Positions 17,739 through 26,745 of a stretch of DNA of 64,000 nucleotides are shown here, in pieces. Below the pieces are notes generated by a model. That model ran no database searches. It was not told where the DNA came from and worked only from the letters and a program-made list of their open reading frames with translations. The stretch lies in contig CAWJTR010000001.1 in the NCBI GenBank assembly GCA_963845735.1, positions 62,001-126,000 of the forward strand, written 5' to 3'. This stretch comes from AP-15 sp963845735 (GTDB lineage Bacteria > Pseudomonadota > Alphaproteobacteria > ATCC43930 > CGMCC-115725). The translations under genes and the position numbers were made by a program. Within the stretch, counting starts at the first letter, position 1. Each line of letters begins with the position of its first letter.

Positions 17739-18286
17739 TCGACAGGCCGATCGGCCTCGTCCCCGCCGCGTCGGTTCCTCCGGGCGAGGACCAGGCCCTG
17801 CTGCTGCAGGCGGCGACCGATGAAGTCCAGGACAAGGGGTTCATCGTCGCGACGCTCGATAACGTGGTCAATTGGGCGCGCAGTGGTTCGCTGTGGCCGA
17901 TGACCTTCGGCTTGGCTTGCTGCGCTGTCGAGATGATGCATACCGGAGCCAGCCGTTATGACCTCGACCGCTTCGGCGTGGTCTTTCGCGCCAGCCCGCG
18001 CCAGTCCGACGTGATGATCGTCGCCGGCACCTTATGCAACAAGATGGCGCCGGCGTTGCGCAAGGTCTATGACCAGATGGCGGAGCCGCGCTGGGTGATC
18101 TCGATGGGCTCGTGCGCCAATGGCGGCGGCTATTACCATTATTCCTATTCGGTGGTGCGCGGCTGCGATCGGATCGTGCCGGTCGACGTCTATGTGCCGG
18201 GCTGCCCGCCGACCGCCGAAGCGTTGCTCTACGGCGTCCTGCTGCTGCAGAAAAAGATCAGACGCACCCGCAACTTCACCCGCTAG
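17729..18286 (+). CDS. nuoB: NADH-quinone oxidoreductase subunit B
   Basis: 185-residue peripheral subunit that holds cluster N2, the last iron-sulfur centre before quinone. Ligands are visible in GLACCAVEMMH (adjacent cysteines), SMGSCANGGG and VPGCPPTAEA. ATG 17729 overlaps nuoA and avoids an unneeded N-terminal extension. An alphaproteobacterial N-terminal extension of about 30 residues precedes the conserved core. Confidence 0.96.
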   Translation: MGVIDRPIGLVPAASVPPGEDQALLLQAATDEVQDKGFIVATLDNVVNWARSGSLWPMTFGLACCAVEMMHTGASRYDLDRFGVVFRASPRQSDVMIVAGTLCNKMAPALRKVYDQMAEPRWVISMGSCANGGGYYHYSYSVVRGCDRIVPVDVYVPGCPPTAEALLYGVLLLQKKIRRTRNFTR

Positions 18287-18294
18287 CACCGCCG

Positions 18295-18924
18295 ATGGAA
18301 GAGCGACTTAAGGCCCTCGCCGAGCACGTAGCCGCGGCGTTGCCCGAAGCGGTGACCGGTAGCGAGATCTCCCATGGCGAGTTGTGCGTGCGGGTCGAAC
18401 GCGCGGCTTTGCCGCAGGTGCTCGGCTTTCTGCGCGACGATCCCAAATGCCGGTTTACCGTGCTCTGCGACATTTGCGGCGTCGATTTTCCCGACCGCGC
18501 GCTGCGCTTCGAGGTCATCTACAATCTGTTGAGCATGAGCCTCAATCAGCGCATCCGCCTCAAGGTCCAGACCGACGAGAACGCGCCGTTGCCATCGGCA
18601 ACCGGGTTCTACAGCAGCGCCGGCTGGTGGGAGCGGGAGGCTTGGGACCTGTTCGGGATCTATTTCGCGGGCAACCCCGATCTCCGCCGTATCCTGACCG
18701 ATTACGGGTTCGAGGGCCATCCGCTACGCAAGGACTTTCCGCTAACCGGCTATGTCGAGCTCCGCTATGACGAGGAGCAGAAGCGCGTCGTCTACGAGCC
18801 CGTCCGCTTGCAGCAGGAATTTCGCAGCTTTGATTTTCTGTCGCCATGGGAGGGGATGGATAAAATCCTCCCGGGAGACGAAAAGGCCGGCGAGGGCGAG
18901 CCGCCGACCGGGGGAGCGCCGTGA
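18295..18924 (+). CDS. nuoC: NADH-quinone oxidoreductase subunit C
   Basis: 209-residue peripheral-arm subunit (30-kDa family). Diagnostic sequence: RFEVIYNLLSMSLNQRIRLKV, the WWEREAWDLFGIYFAGNPDLRR signature region and FEGHPLRKDFPLTGY. It is a separate gene here rather than fused to nuoD as in enterobacteria. Starts 8 bp after nuoB and overlaps nuoD by 4 nt. Confidence 0.95.
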   Translation: MEERLKALAEHVAAALPEAVTGSEISHGELCVRVERAALPQVLGFLRDDPKCRFTVLCDICGVDFPDRALRFEVIYNLLSMSLNQRIRLKVQTDENAPLPSATGFYSSAGWWEREAWDLFGIYFAGNPDLRRILTDYGFEGHPLRKDFPLTGYVELRYDEEQKRVVYEPVRLQQEFRSFDFLSPWEGMDKILPGDEKAGEGEPPTGGAP

Positions 18925-20135
18925 GCGAACAACGCCCGGCGGCCGAAAGCGAGCTCGAGGGCCCGCCGCGAATTAAGAACTTCATGATGAATTTCGGGCC
19001 GCAGCACCCGGCGGCGCACGGCGTCATGCGGCTCGTCCTGGAGATGGACGGCGAAATCGTCGAACGCGCCGACCCGCATATCGGCCTGTTGCATCGCGGC
19101 ACCGAAAAGCTGATCGAATACAAGACCTATTTGCAGGCGATCCCCTATTTCGACCGGCTCGACTACGTGTCGCCGATGTGCCAGGAGCACGCCTTCGCGC
19201 TCGCCGTCGAGAAGCTGATGGGGATCACCCCGCCGCCCCGCGCCCAGTACATCCGCGTGCTGTTCGCTGAGATCACGCGCATCCTCAACCATTTACTGTG
19301 CATCTGCGCATTCGGCCTCGATATCGGCGCGATTACCCCGTTTCTCTGGGGGTTCGAGGAACGCGAGCGACTGATGGAGTTCTATGAGCGGGCTTCGGGC
19401 GCCCGCCTTCATGCCAATTATTTCCGCCCCGGCGGCGTTCATCTCGACCTGCCGGCTGGGTTGGTCGACGACATCCTCGCCTTTTGCGCCACCTTCCCGA
19501 AGACGATCGACGACATCGAGCGAATCCTCACCGAAAATCGCATCCTCAAGCAGCGCAGCGTCGATATCGGCGTGGCAACCGCCGAGCAGGCGGCAGATTG
19601 GGGTTTCTCCGGGCCGATGCTGCGCGGCTCGGGGGTCGCCTGGGATTTGCGCCGCGCGCAGCCCTACGACGCCTACGACAAGATGGATTTCGACGTCCCG
19701 ATCGGCCGCAACGGCGATTCCTATGACCGCTACCTGGTGCGGATCGAGGAAATGCGCCAGTCGGTGCGCATCATCGAGCAGGCGATCGCGCAGATGCCTT
19801 CTGGGCCGGTGAAGGTCAACGACCGAAAGGTGGCGCCGCCGCCGCGAGCCGAGATGAAAAGCTCGATGGAAGCGTTGATCCATCACTTCAAGCTTTACAC
19901 CGAGGGCTACCACGTGCCGGCCGGGGAGACTTATACCGCGGTCGAGGCGCCAAAAGGCGAATTCGGGGTCTATCTCATCGCCGACGGCACCAACCGCCCC
20001 TACCGCTGCAAGATCCGGGCGCCGGGTTTCGCCTTTCTGCAGGCGACCGATTTCATGTGCCGCGGCCACATGCTGGCTGACATCGTCGCGATCATCGGCT
20101 CGATGGATATCGTGTTCGGCGAGATCGATCGATGA
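18921..20135 (+). CDS. nuoD: NADH-quinone oxidoreductase subunit D
   Basis: 404-residue 49-kDa-type subunit forming the quinone-binding cavity with NuoB. Shows NFGPQHPAAHGVMRLVLEMDGE, the HIGLLHRGTEKLIE stretch, the LDYVSPMCQEHAFALA region and the C-terminal KIRAPGFAFLQATD. GTG start overlapping nuoC by 4 nt; 4-nt overlap with nuoE at the other end. Frame intact. Confidence 0.96.
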   Translation: MSEQRPAAESELEGPPRIKNFMMNFGPQHPAAHGVMRLVLEMDGEIVERADPHIGLLHRGTEKLIEYKTYLQAIPYFDRLDYVSPMCQEHAFALAVEKLMGITPPPRAQYIRVLFAEITRILNHLLCICAFGLDIGAITPFLWGFEERERLMEFYERASGARLHANYFRPGGVHLDLPAGLVDDILAFCATFPKTIDDIERILTENRILKQRSVDIGVATAEQAADWGFSGPMLRGSGVAWDLRRAQPYDAYDKMDFDVPIGRNGDSYDRYLVRIEEMRQSVRIIEQAIAQMPSGPVKVNDRKVAPPPRAEMKSSMEALIHHFKLYTEGYHVPAGETYTAVEAPKGEFGVYLIADGTNRPYRCKIRAPGFAFLQATDFMCRGHMLADIVAIIGSMDIVFGEIDR

Positions 20136-20770
20136 ACAGCTCGGCCGCCACACCGCCCTTCGAACAGCCCGAAAGCTTCGACTTCACCCCGGAAAATATG
20201 CGGGTGGCCGAGGCACATATCGCCAAATACCCGCCGGGACGGCAGGCGAGCGCCGTCTTGCCGTTGCTCGATCTGGCGCAGCGGCAGTGCGGTGGCTGGC
20301 TGCCGCGCGCGGCAATGGACCGGGTCGCGCAGATTTTGGCGATGGCGCCGATCCGGGTTTACGAAGTCGCGAGCTTTTATACGATGCTCAATTTGCGGCC
20401 TGTCGGGCGCTATCTGTTGCAGGCATGCACAACAACGCCGTGCTGGCTGCGCGGCTCGGACGACGTAGTCGCAGCCTGCGAGCGCAAGCTCGGTATCGTG
20501 ATGGGGGGGAGTACCGCCGACGGCCTGTTCACCCTGGTCGAAGTCGAGTGCCTGGGCGCCTGCGTCAATGCGCCGATCTTGCAGGTCAATGACGATTTCT
20601 ATGAGGATCTCGACGGGCCGGCGACCGAGGCCCTGCTGGATGCGCTGCGCGCCGGCGACCCGCCGCCGCCCGGTTCGATGATCGGCCGGCATGGCTCAGA
20701 GCCCATCAGCGGCCGCACGACCCTAACCGAGCCGACCCGCGATGCCGGCGCCGGTTCCGAGAGGACATAA
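20132..20770 (+). CDS. nuoE: NADH-quinone oxidoreductase subunit E
   Basis: 212-residue subunit carrying a [2Fe-2S] cluster next to the NADH site. The four ligands lie in ACTTTPCWLRG and VECLGACVNAP. The thioredoxin-like fold begins after PPGRQASAVLPLLDLAQ. A Pro/Thr-rich tail of about 35 residues after the fold is poorly conserved. Immediately followed by nuoF. Confidence 0.95.
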   Translation: MNSSAATPPFEQPESFDFTPENMRVAEAHIAKYPPGRQASAVLPLLDLAQRQCGGWLPRAAMDRVAQILAMAPIRVYEVASFYTMLNLRPVGRYLLQACTTTPCWLRGSDDVVAACERKLGIVMGGSTADGLFTLVEVECLGACVNAPILQVNDDFYEDLDGPATEALLDALRAGDPPPPGSMIGRHGSEPISGRTTLTEPTRDAGAGSERT

Positions 20771-22063
20771 ATGCTCGCCGACAAGGACCGCATCTTCACC
20801 AACCTCTACGGCCAGGATGATTGGCGGCTCGACGGCGCGCGGCGGCGCGGCGATTGGGACGGCACCAAGGAGCTGATCCTGAAGGGCCGCGACTGGATCG
20901 TCGAGCAAGTCAAGGAATTGGGGCTGCGCGGGCGCGGCGGCGCCGGTTTTCCGACCGGCCTCAAATGGTCGTTCATGCCGAAGGAGAGCGATCGACCCAC
21001 CTATCTCGTGGTCAATGCCGACGAAAGCGAGCCCGGCACTTGCAAGGACCGCGACATCCTGCGCAACGACCCGCACAAGCTCGTCGAAGGGTGCCTGCTG
21101 GCCTCGGTCGGGATGGGCGTCCACCACTGCTACATCTACATCCGCGGCGAGTTCTATAACGAGGCGCAGCGGCTGCAGGCGGCGATCGACGAAGCCTATG
21201 GCGCGGGGCTGATCGGCAAGGATGCCTGCGGCTCGGGCTATCCGTTCGAGCTCTATCTGCACCGTGGCGCCGGCGCCTATATCTGCGGCGAGGAGACAGG
21301 GCTGCTCGAAAGCCTCGAAGGGCGCAAGGGCCAGCCCCGGCTAAAGCCGCCGTTTCCGGCCCAGGTCGGGCTCTATGGCTGCCCGAGCACGGTCAACAAT
21401 GTCGAGACGATCGCGGTCGCGCCGGCGATATTGCGGCGCGGCGCCGCCTGGTTCGCGGGCATCGGCCGGCCGAAAAACAGCGGCACCAAGATCTATTGCC
21501 TGTCGGGCCACGTGAATACGCCGTGCAATGTCGAGGAGGCGATGAGCATCCCGCTCAAGGAGCTGATCGAGCGCCATGGGGGCGGGGTGCGCGGCGGCTG
21601 GGACAACCTGCTCGCCGTGATCCCGGGCGGCTCTTCGGTGCCGGTCCTGCCGAAATCGATCTGTGAGACGGTGCTGATGGATTTCGACAGTCTGCAGGAG
21701 GTCAAGAGCGGGCTCGGTACCGCCGCGGTCATCGTCATGGACAAATCGACCGACATCGTCAAAGCGATCGCCCGGTTGTCGAAATTCTACAAGCACGAAA
21801 GCTGCGGCCAATGCACGCCGTGCCGCGAAGGTCTGGGCTGGGTGTGGCGAGTGATGGAGCGGATGGTCGAGGGCAACGCCTCGGTGGCGGAGATCGACAT
21901 GCTGCTCGACGTATCCTACGAGGTCGAGGGCCATACGATTTGCGCGCTGGCTGATGGCGCGGCGTGGCCGGTGCAAGGGCTCATTCGCCATTTCCGCCCG
22001 GAAATGGAACGGCGCATCGCCGAATACCGCGACGCGGCCGCGCGGCAGAGGCAGGCAGCCTGA
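20771..22063 (+). CDS. nuoF: NADH-quinone oxidoreductase subunit F
   Basis: 430-residue flavoprotein that binds NADH and FMN. GRGGAGFPTGLKW is the FMN/NADH glycine-rich motif, NADESEPGTCKDRDI the nucleotide contact region, YICGEETGLLESLEG the second one, and ESCGQCTPCREG with a later cysteine bind the N3 [4Fe-4S] cluster. Length and frame normal. Confidence 0.97.
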   Translation: MLADKDRIFTNLYGQDDWRLDGARRRGDWDGTKELILKGRDWIVEQVKELGLRGRGGAGFPTGLKWSFMPKESDRPTYLVVNADESEPGTCKDRDILRNDPHKLVEGCLLASVGMGVHHCYIYIRGEFYNEAQRLQAAIDEAYGAGLIGKDACGSGYPFELYLHRGAGAYICGEETGLLESLEGRKGQPRLKPPFPAQVGLYGCPSTVNNVETIAVAPAILRRGAAWFAGIGRPKNSGTKIYCLSGHVNTPCNVEEAMSIPLKELIERHGGGVRGGWDNLLAVIPGGSSVPVLPKSICETVLMDFDSLQEVKSGLGTAAVIVMDKSTDIVKAIARLSKFYKHESCGQCTPCREGLGWVWRVMERMVEGNASVAEIDMLLDVSYEVEGHTICALADGAAWPVQGLIRHFRPEMERRIAEYRDAAARQRQAA

Positions 22064-22064
22064 G

Positions 22065-24138
22065 ATGCCGAAGCTGACGATCGACGGCGGCGAAATCGAG
22101 GTGCCGGCGGGCACGACGATCCTGCAGGCCTGCGAATTGGCCGGGATCGAGGTCCCGCATTTCTGCTTTCACGAACGCCTGGCAATCGCCGGAAACTGCC
22201 GGATGTGCCTGGTCGAGGTGGAGCGGTCGCCAAAGCCGATCGCCTCCTGCGCGATGCCGGTCGGCGATGGGATGGTGGTCCACACCAAATCGCCGAAGGC
22301 GCTGAAGGCACAAAAGGGAGTGATGGAGTTCCTGCTGATCAACCACCCGCTCGACTGCCCGATCTGCGACCAGGGCGGCGAGTGCGATCTGCAGGACCAG
22401 GCGATGGCCTACGGCTTCGACCGCAGCCGGTTCGTGGAAAACAAAAGAGCGGTGCGCGACAAGAATTTCGGCCCGCTGGTCGAGACCCACATGACCCGCT
22501 GCATCCATTGCACGCGCTGTATCCGCTTTCTGACCGAGATCGCCGGAGTCCAGGAATTGGGCGCCACCGGGCGCGGCGAGGACATGGAGATCGGCACCTA
22601 TATCGAGCGAGCGCTCGGGTCCGAGCTGTCCGCCAACATCATCGATCTGTGTCCGGTCGGCGCGCTGACCTCGAAGCCCTATGCGTTCATGGCCCGGCCG
22701 TGGGAATTGGTCAAAACCGAGTCGATCGATGTTCTCGACGCGGTCGGCAGCAATATCCGGGTCGACTCCCGCGACGCGCAGGTCTTACGGGTGCTGCCGC
22801 GGGTCAATGAGGACATCAACGAGGAGTGGATCTCGGACAAGACCCGATACGCGATCGACGGGCTGCGCCGGCGGCGGCTCGATCGCCCCTATGCCGGCCG
22901 CCGCGGCGCCCGGGCCGAAACCGATTGGCGCGAAGCGCTCGAAATCGTCGCCGACCGGATGAAGGCGGTTCCAGCCGAACGCATCGCCGCGATCGCCGGC
23001 GATCTGTGCGACCTCGAATCGATGTTTGCGCTGAAGGAACTGCTCGGCGGGCTTGGCGCGGTCAGCCTCGACTGCCGTCAGGACGGAGCCAAGCTCGATC
23101 CGGGCTGCCGCGCCGGCTACCTGTTCAACACGACGATCGCCGGCATCGAAATGGCCGACGCTTGCCTGTTGATCGGCACGAACCCGCGCTGGGAAGCGCC
23201 GCTCGTCAATGCGCGGTTGCGCAAGCGCCATTTGCACGGGCGGCTTTAACATCGCCGCGATCGGTCCGGCGCTCGATTTGTCCTTTCCGGTCGAAATGCT
23301 GGGCGAGGGGGGCGAGACGGTCGGTGCAGTCGCCGCCGGTGCGCATCCCTGGGCCGAACGGCTGCGTCAGGCGAAGAACCCGATGCTGATCGTGGGGCAG
23401 GGGGCGTTGACGCGGCCGGATGGCGCGCAAGTGCTGGCGACCGCGCGCGAGATTGCCGAACATTGCGGCCTGGTGCGCGACGGCTGGAACGGGTTCAACG
23501 TCTTGCACCGGGCCGCGGCGCGGGTCGGCGGTCTCGATATCGGCTTTGTGCCGCAACCGGGCGGGCGTGATGTCGCCGGCATTCTCGAGGGCTGCCGGTC
23601 GGGCGCGATCGAGGTGCTCTATCTTCTCGGCGCCGACGAGATAGACATTAGCGATCTCGGCTCGGCCTTTGTCGTCTATCAAGGACACCACGGCGACCGG
23701 GGCGCCGAGCGGGCCGACGTGATCCTGCCGGGGGCGGCCTATACCGAGAAGGATGGCACCTATCTCAACACCGAGGGACGGGCGCAGCTCGGCCGCCGCG
23801 CGGTCTTTCCACCCGGCGACGCGCGCGAGGACTGGGCGATCATCCGTGCGCTCTCGGCTGCGGTCGGCCGGCCGCTCCCTTTCGACACTCTGGGCGAGTT
23901 GCGCCGGCGCCTGCGCGCCGCCCATCCGTCTGCCGCCGGAATCGACCGGGTGACGCCGGCGGCGTGGGGCATGTTCGGCGAGACCGGGCCGATCGAGCCG
24001 CGCCCGTTCGCCTATCCGATCGCGGATTTCTACCGCACCGATCCGATCAGCCGGGCCAGCGCGACGATGGCCGAATGCAGCGACGTATTCTTGGCGCATC
24101 ACGGCGAATTGCCCGCGCGGACCGGCACGCATGGCTAG
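22065..24138 (+). CDS. nuoG: NADH-quinone oxidoreductase subunit G, one apparent frameshift
   Basis: Large peripheral-arm subunit carrying several iron-sulfur clusters. The N-terminal [2Fe-2S] site is in HFCFHERLAIAGNCRMCLVEVE; CPICDQGGECDLQDQ and CIHCTRCIRFLTEIAG follow, then the molybdopterin-oxidoreductase-like domain. The frame breaks near 23237 in an acGGGcgg run: dropping one G joins LRKRHLH to GGFNIAAIGPALDL. Repaired length is about 690 residues, as in related bacteria. ATG 22065 lies 1 nt after nuoF. An authentic break would leave complex I without the C-terminal third of NuoG. Confidence 0.92.
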
Positions 24139-25144
24139 CTTTTGGCATGGCTATGCCTGGCCGACGGTGATCACGGTCGGCGAGGTGCTGGCGGTGGTTG
24201 TGCCGCTTCTGATCGCCGTCGCCTATTTGACTTACGCCGAGCGCAAGGTGCTGGCGTTTTCGCAGCTGCGCAAAGGGCCGAACGTGGTCGGCCCGTTTGG
24301 GCTGCTGCAGCCCTTCGCCGACGGTCTCAAGCTGCTGATCAAGGAGACAATCGTCCCGAGCGGGGCCAATCATATCGTATTCATCGCCGCGCCAGTCGTG
24401 ACCTTTACGTTGAGCCTCGTAGCCTGGGCGGTGATCCCGTTCAATCCGGGCGTGGTGATCGCCAACATCAATGTCGGGATTCTCTACCTGTTCGCGATCA
24501 GCTCGCTAGGGGTGTATGGCATTATTCTCGCCGGCTGGGCGTCGAATTCGCGTTACGCTTTTCTCGGCGCGTTGCGGTCGGCGGCGCAGATGGTTTCGTA
24601 CGAGGTCGCAATCGGCTTTGTGCTGGTCACCGTGCTGGTTTGCGTCGGCTCGCTGAACTTGAGCGATATCGTCGAGGCGCAGCGGCACATCTGGTTCGCG
24701 GTTCCGCTATTGCCGATGTTCGTGATTTTCTTCATCTCAGGCTTGGCCGAGACCAACCGCGCTCCGTTCGACGTGGTTGAGGGCGAGACGGAGTTGGTGG
24801 CCGGCTATTTCGTCGAATATTCGGCGATGGCGTTTGCGCTGTTCTACCTCGGCGAATACGCCAACATGATCCTGATGAGCGCGATGACGAGCGTGCTGTT
24901 CCTCGGTGGCTGGCTGGCCCCGTTCGGGGTGCCGCCGTTCACTTGGGTCCCCGGACCGGTCTGGTTCCTGCTCAAGATCGCCTTTGTGCTGTTCTGTTTT
25001 CTGTGGGTACGTGCCACCTTCCCGCGATTCCGCTATGACCAGTTGATGCGGCTCGGCTGGAAGGTGTTTCTGCCGTTCTCGCTGTTCTGGCTGGTATTGA
25101 CCGCGGGGGTATTGACCGCGGCCGGATGGCTGCCGGCGCACTGA
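24131..25144 (+). CDS. nuoH: NADH-quinone oxidoreductase subunit H
   Basis: 337-residue membrane subunit at the junction of the two arms, with eight hydrophobic helices. Characteristic motifs: AYLTYAERKVLAFSQLRKGPNVVGPFGLLQPFADGLKLL region, SSLGVYGIILAGWASNSRY, and LAETNRAPFDVVEGETELVAGY, whose acidic residues line the quinone tunnel. ATG overlaps the nuoG stop by 8 nt. Confidence 0.96.
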   Translation: MASFWHGYAWPTVITVGEVLAVVVPLLIAVAYLTYAERKVLAFSQLRKGPNVVGPFGLLQPFADGLKLLIKETIVPSGANHIVFIAAPVVTFTLSLVAWAVIPFNPGVVIANINVGILYLFAISSLGVYGIILAGWASNSRYAFLGALRSAAQMVSYEVAIGFVLVTVLVCVGSLNLSDIVEAQRHIWFAVPLLPMFVIFFISGLAETNRAPFDVVEGETELVAGYFVEYSAMAFALFYLGEYANMILMSAMTSVLFLGGWLAPFGVPPFTWVPGPVWFLLKIAFVLFCFLWVRATFPRFRYDQLMRLGWKVFLPFSLFWLVLTAGVLTAAGWLPAH

Positions 25145-25172
25145 GCGGCGGAACGAGGCGGAGGAACGATCG

Positions 25173-25662
25173 ATGAGCATCTCTGGCACGCGGCGCCCGC
25201 GGCTTGTTGCTGAGCGAGCTGCTTTCGGGCTTGGCGCTGACCTTGCGCTACATGTTCAAGGGCGCGGTCACGGTCAACTATCCCTATGAAAAGGGACCGC
25301 TCAGCACCCGCTTTCGCGGCGAGCACGCGTTGCGCCGCTATCCCAATGGCGAGGAGCGCTGTATCGCGTGCAAATTGTGCGAGGCGATCTGCCCGGCGCT
25401 GGCGATTACGATCGAGGCCGAGCCGCGCGAGGACGGCAGCCGGCGCACCACTCGCTATGACATCGATATGACCAAGTGCATCTATTGCGGCTATTGCCAG
25501 GAGGCCTGCCCGGTCGATGCGATCGTCGAGGGGCCGAATTTCGAATTCGCCACGGAAACTCGCGAGGAATTGTTCTACGACAAGCAGAAATTGCTCGACA
25601 ACGGCGACCGGTGGGAGGCCGAAATCGCCAAGAACCTGGCGCTCGACGCCCCTTATCGGTGA
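25173..25662 (+). CDS. nuoI: NADH-quinone oxidoreductase subunit I, apparent frameshift near its start
   Basis: Ferredoxin-like subunit with two [4Fe-4S] clusters, ligands in CIACKLCEAICPA and CIYCGYCQEACPVDA. The only good start is ATG 25173 behind GGAGG, but its frame ends soon; the conserved body (GLLLSELLSGLALTLRYMFKG onward) is one base later. Removing one base in atcTctg gives MSILARGARGLLLSEL and a 162-residue protein, the usual length. The alternative, a TTG start at 25204, would lose the N-terminal helix and has no ribosome site. Confidence 0.92.
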
Positions 25663-25679
25663 GCTGGATGGCGTTGTCA

Positions 25680-25770
25680 CGGCGCGGCAGCCTCTCACCC
25701 CACCCCTTCGCTGCTGCGTGGGCCCGCCCCGCCCCAGCGGGAGGGAAGGGGCAGCGCCCAATGGGCCCGC
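25680..25770. repeat. GC-rich repeat-like spacer between nuoI and nuoJ
   Basis: The 156-bp gap is unusual in an operon whose other genes nearly touch. It holds CACCCCTTCGCTGCTGCGTGG, a CCCCTT/AAGGGG inverted pair and two related GGGCCCG segments, resembling a degenerate REP-type palindromic element. No small gene is evident. Confidence 0.3.
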
Positions 25771-25818
25771 TCCGGACTTGATCGGGGCGAGGGCGTTTCG
25801 GCTGAACGGCGTACCGCG

Positions 25819-26433
25819 ATGATCCTCCAGGCGATCCTGTTCTATCTGTTCGCCGCAGCGGCGGTGGCGGCCGGAGCGATGGTCGTCGTCGCCCGCAATC
25901 CGGTTCATTCGGTGCTGTTTTTGATCCTCGCCTTTTTCAACACCGCCGGCCTCTTCGTGCTGATCGGCGCCGAGTTCCTGGCGATGATCCTCGTCATCGT
26001 CTATGTCGGGGCGGTCGCGGTGCTGTTTCTGTTTGTCGTGATGATGCTCGATATCGACTTCGCCGATCTGCGCAGCGGCTTCGTGCGCTATCTGCCGATC
26101 GGCGCCTTGGTCGGGTTGGTCCTGCTGGCAGAATTGGTGCTGGTCTCGGTCAGTTGGGCGGTCACCACTTCCGGGGCCGTTGCGCCTGCCGTGCTGCCGC
26201 CCGGCGGCGTCGCGCTCAGCAACACTCGGGCGCTCGGCGACATTCTCTATACGCGCTATCTGTTCGCATTTCAGGGGGCCGGGTTGATCCTTCTGGTCGC
26301 GATGATCGGGGCAATCGTACTGACCCTTCGCCGTCGCGCCGATGTACGGCGGCAATCGATCGCGTCCCAGCTCGCCCGCACCCGCGCCCAATCGGTCGAG
26401 GTGGTCAAAGTACCGGTCGGCGGCGGCGTGTGA
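25819..26433 (+). CDS. nuoJ: NADH-quinone oxidoreductase subunit J
   Basis: 204-residue membrane subunit with five helices: RNPVHSVLFLILAFFNTAGLF and IGAEFLAMILVIVYVGAVAVLFLFVVMMLD are the conserved parts, the latter holding the pi-bulge helix. A basic C-terminal tail of about 30 residues follows the last helix. Stop overlaps nuoK ATG. Confidence 0.95.
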   Translation: MILQAILFYLFAAAAVAAGAMVVVARNPVHSVLFLILAFFNTAGLFVLIGAEFLAMILVIVYVGAVAVLFLFVVMMLDIDFADLRSGFVRYLPIGALVGLVLLAELVLVSVSWAVTTSGAVAPAVLPPGGVALSNTRALGDILYTRYLFAFQGAGLILLVAMIGAIVLTLRRRADVRRQSIASQLARTRAQSVEVVKVPVGGGV

Positions 26434-26741
26434 TGGCGATTGGCCTCACCCATTACCTGGCGGTCGCCACGATCCTGTTTACGCTCGGGATCTTCGGCAT
26501 CTTTCTCAATCGCAAGAACGTCATCATCATCCTGATGTCGATCGAGCTGATGCTGCTTGCCGTCAACATTAACTTTGTCGCCTTCTCGGTGTTCCACAAC
26601 GATCTCGTCGGCCAAGCCTTCGCCATGTTCGTGCTGACTGTCGCCGCGGCCGAGGCGGCGATCGGGCTCGCCATCCTCGTCGTCTATTTCCGCAACCGCG
26701 GCACGATCCGGGTCGAAGACATCAACATGATGAAAGGCTGA
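26433..26741 (+). CDS. nuoK: NADH-quinone oxidoreductase subunit K
   Basis: 102-residue antiporter-like membrane subunit with three helices. The conserved glutamates needed for proton transfer lie in LMSIELMLLAVNINFVAF and TVAAAEAAIGLAILV. Start overlaps nuoJ stop (ATGA-type junction). Length normal. Confidence 0.96.
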   Translation: MAIGLTHYLAVATILFTLGIFGIFLNRKNVIIILMSIELMLLAVNINFVAFSVFHNDLVGQAFAMFVLTVAAAEAAIGLAILVVYFRNRGTIRVEDINMMKG

Positions 26742-26745
26742 GGGG

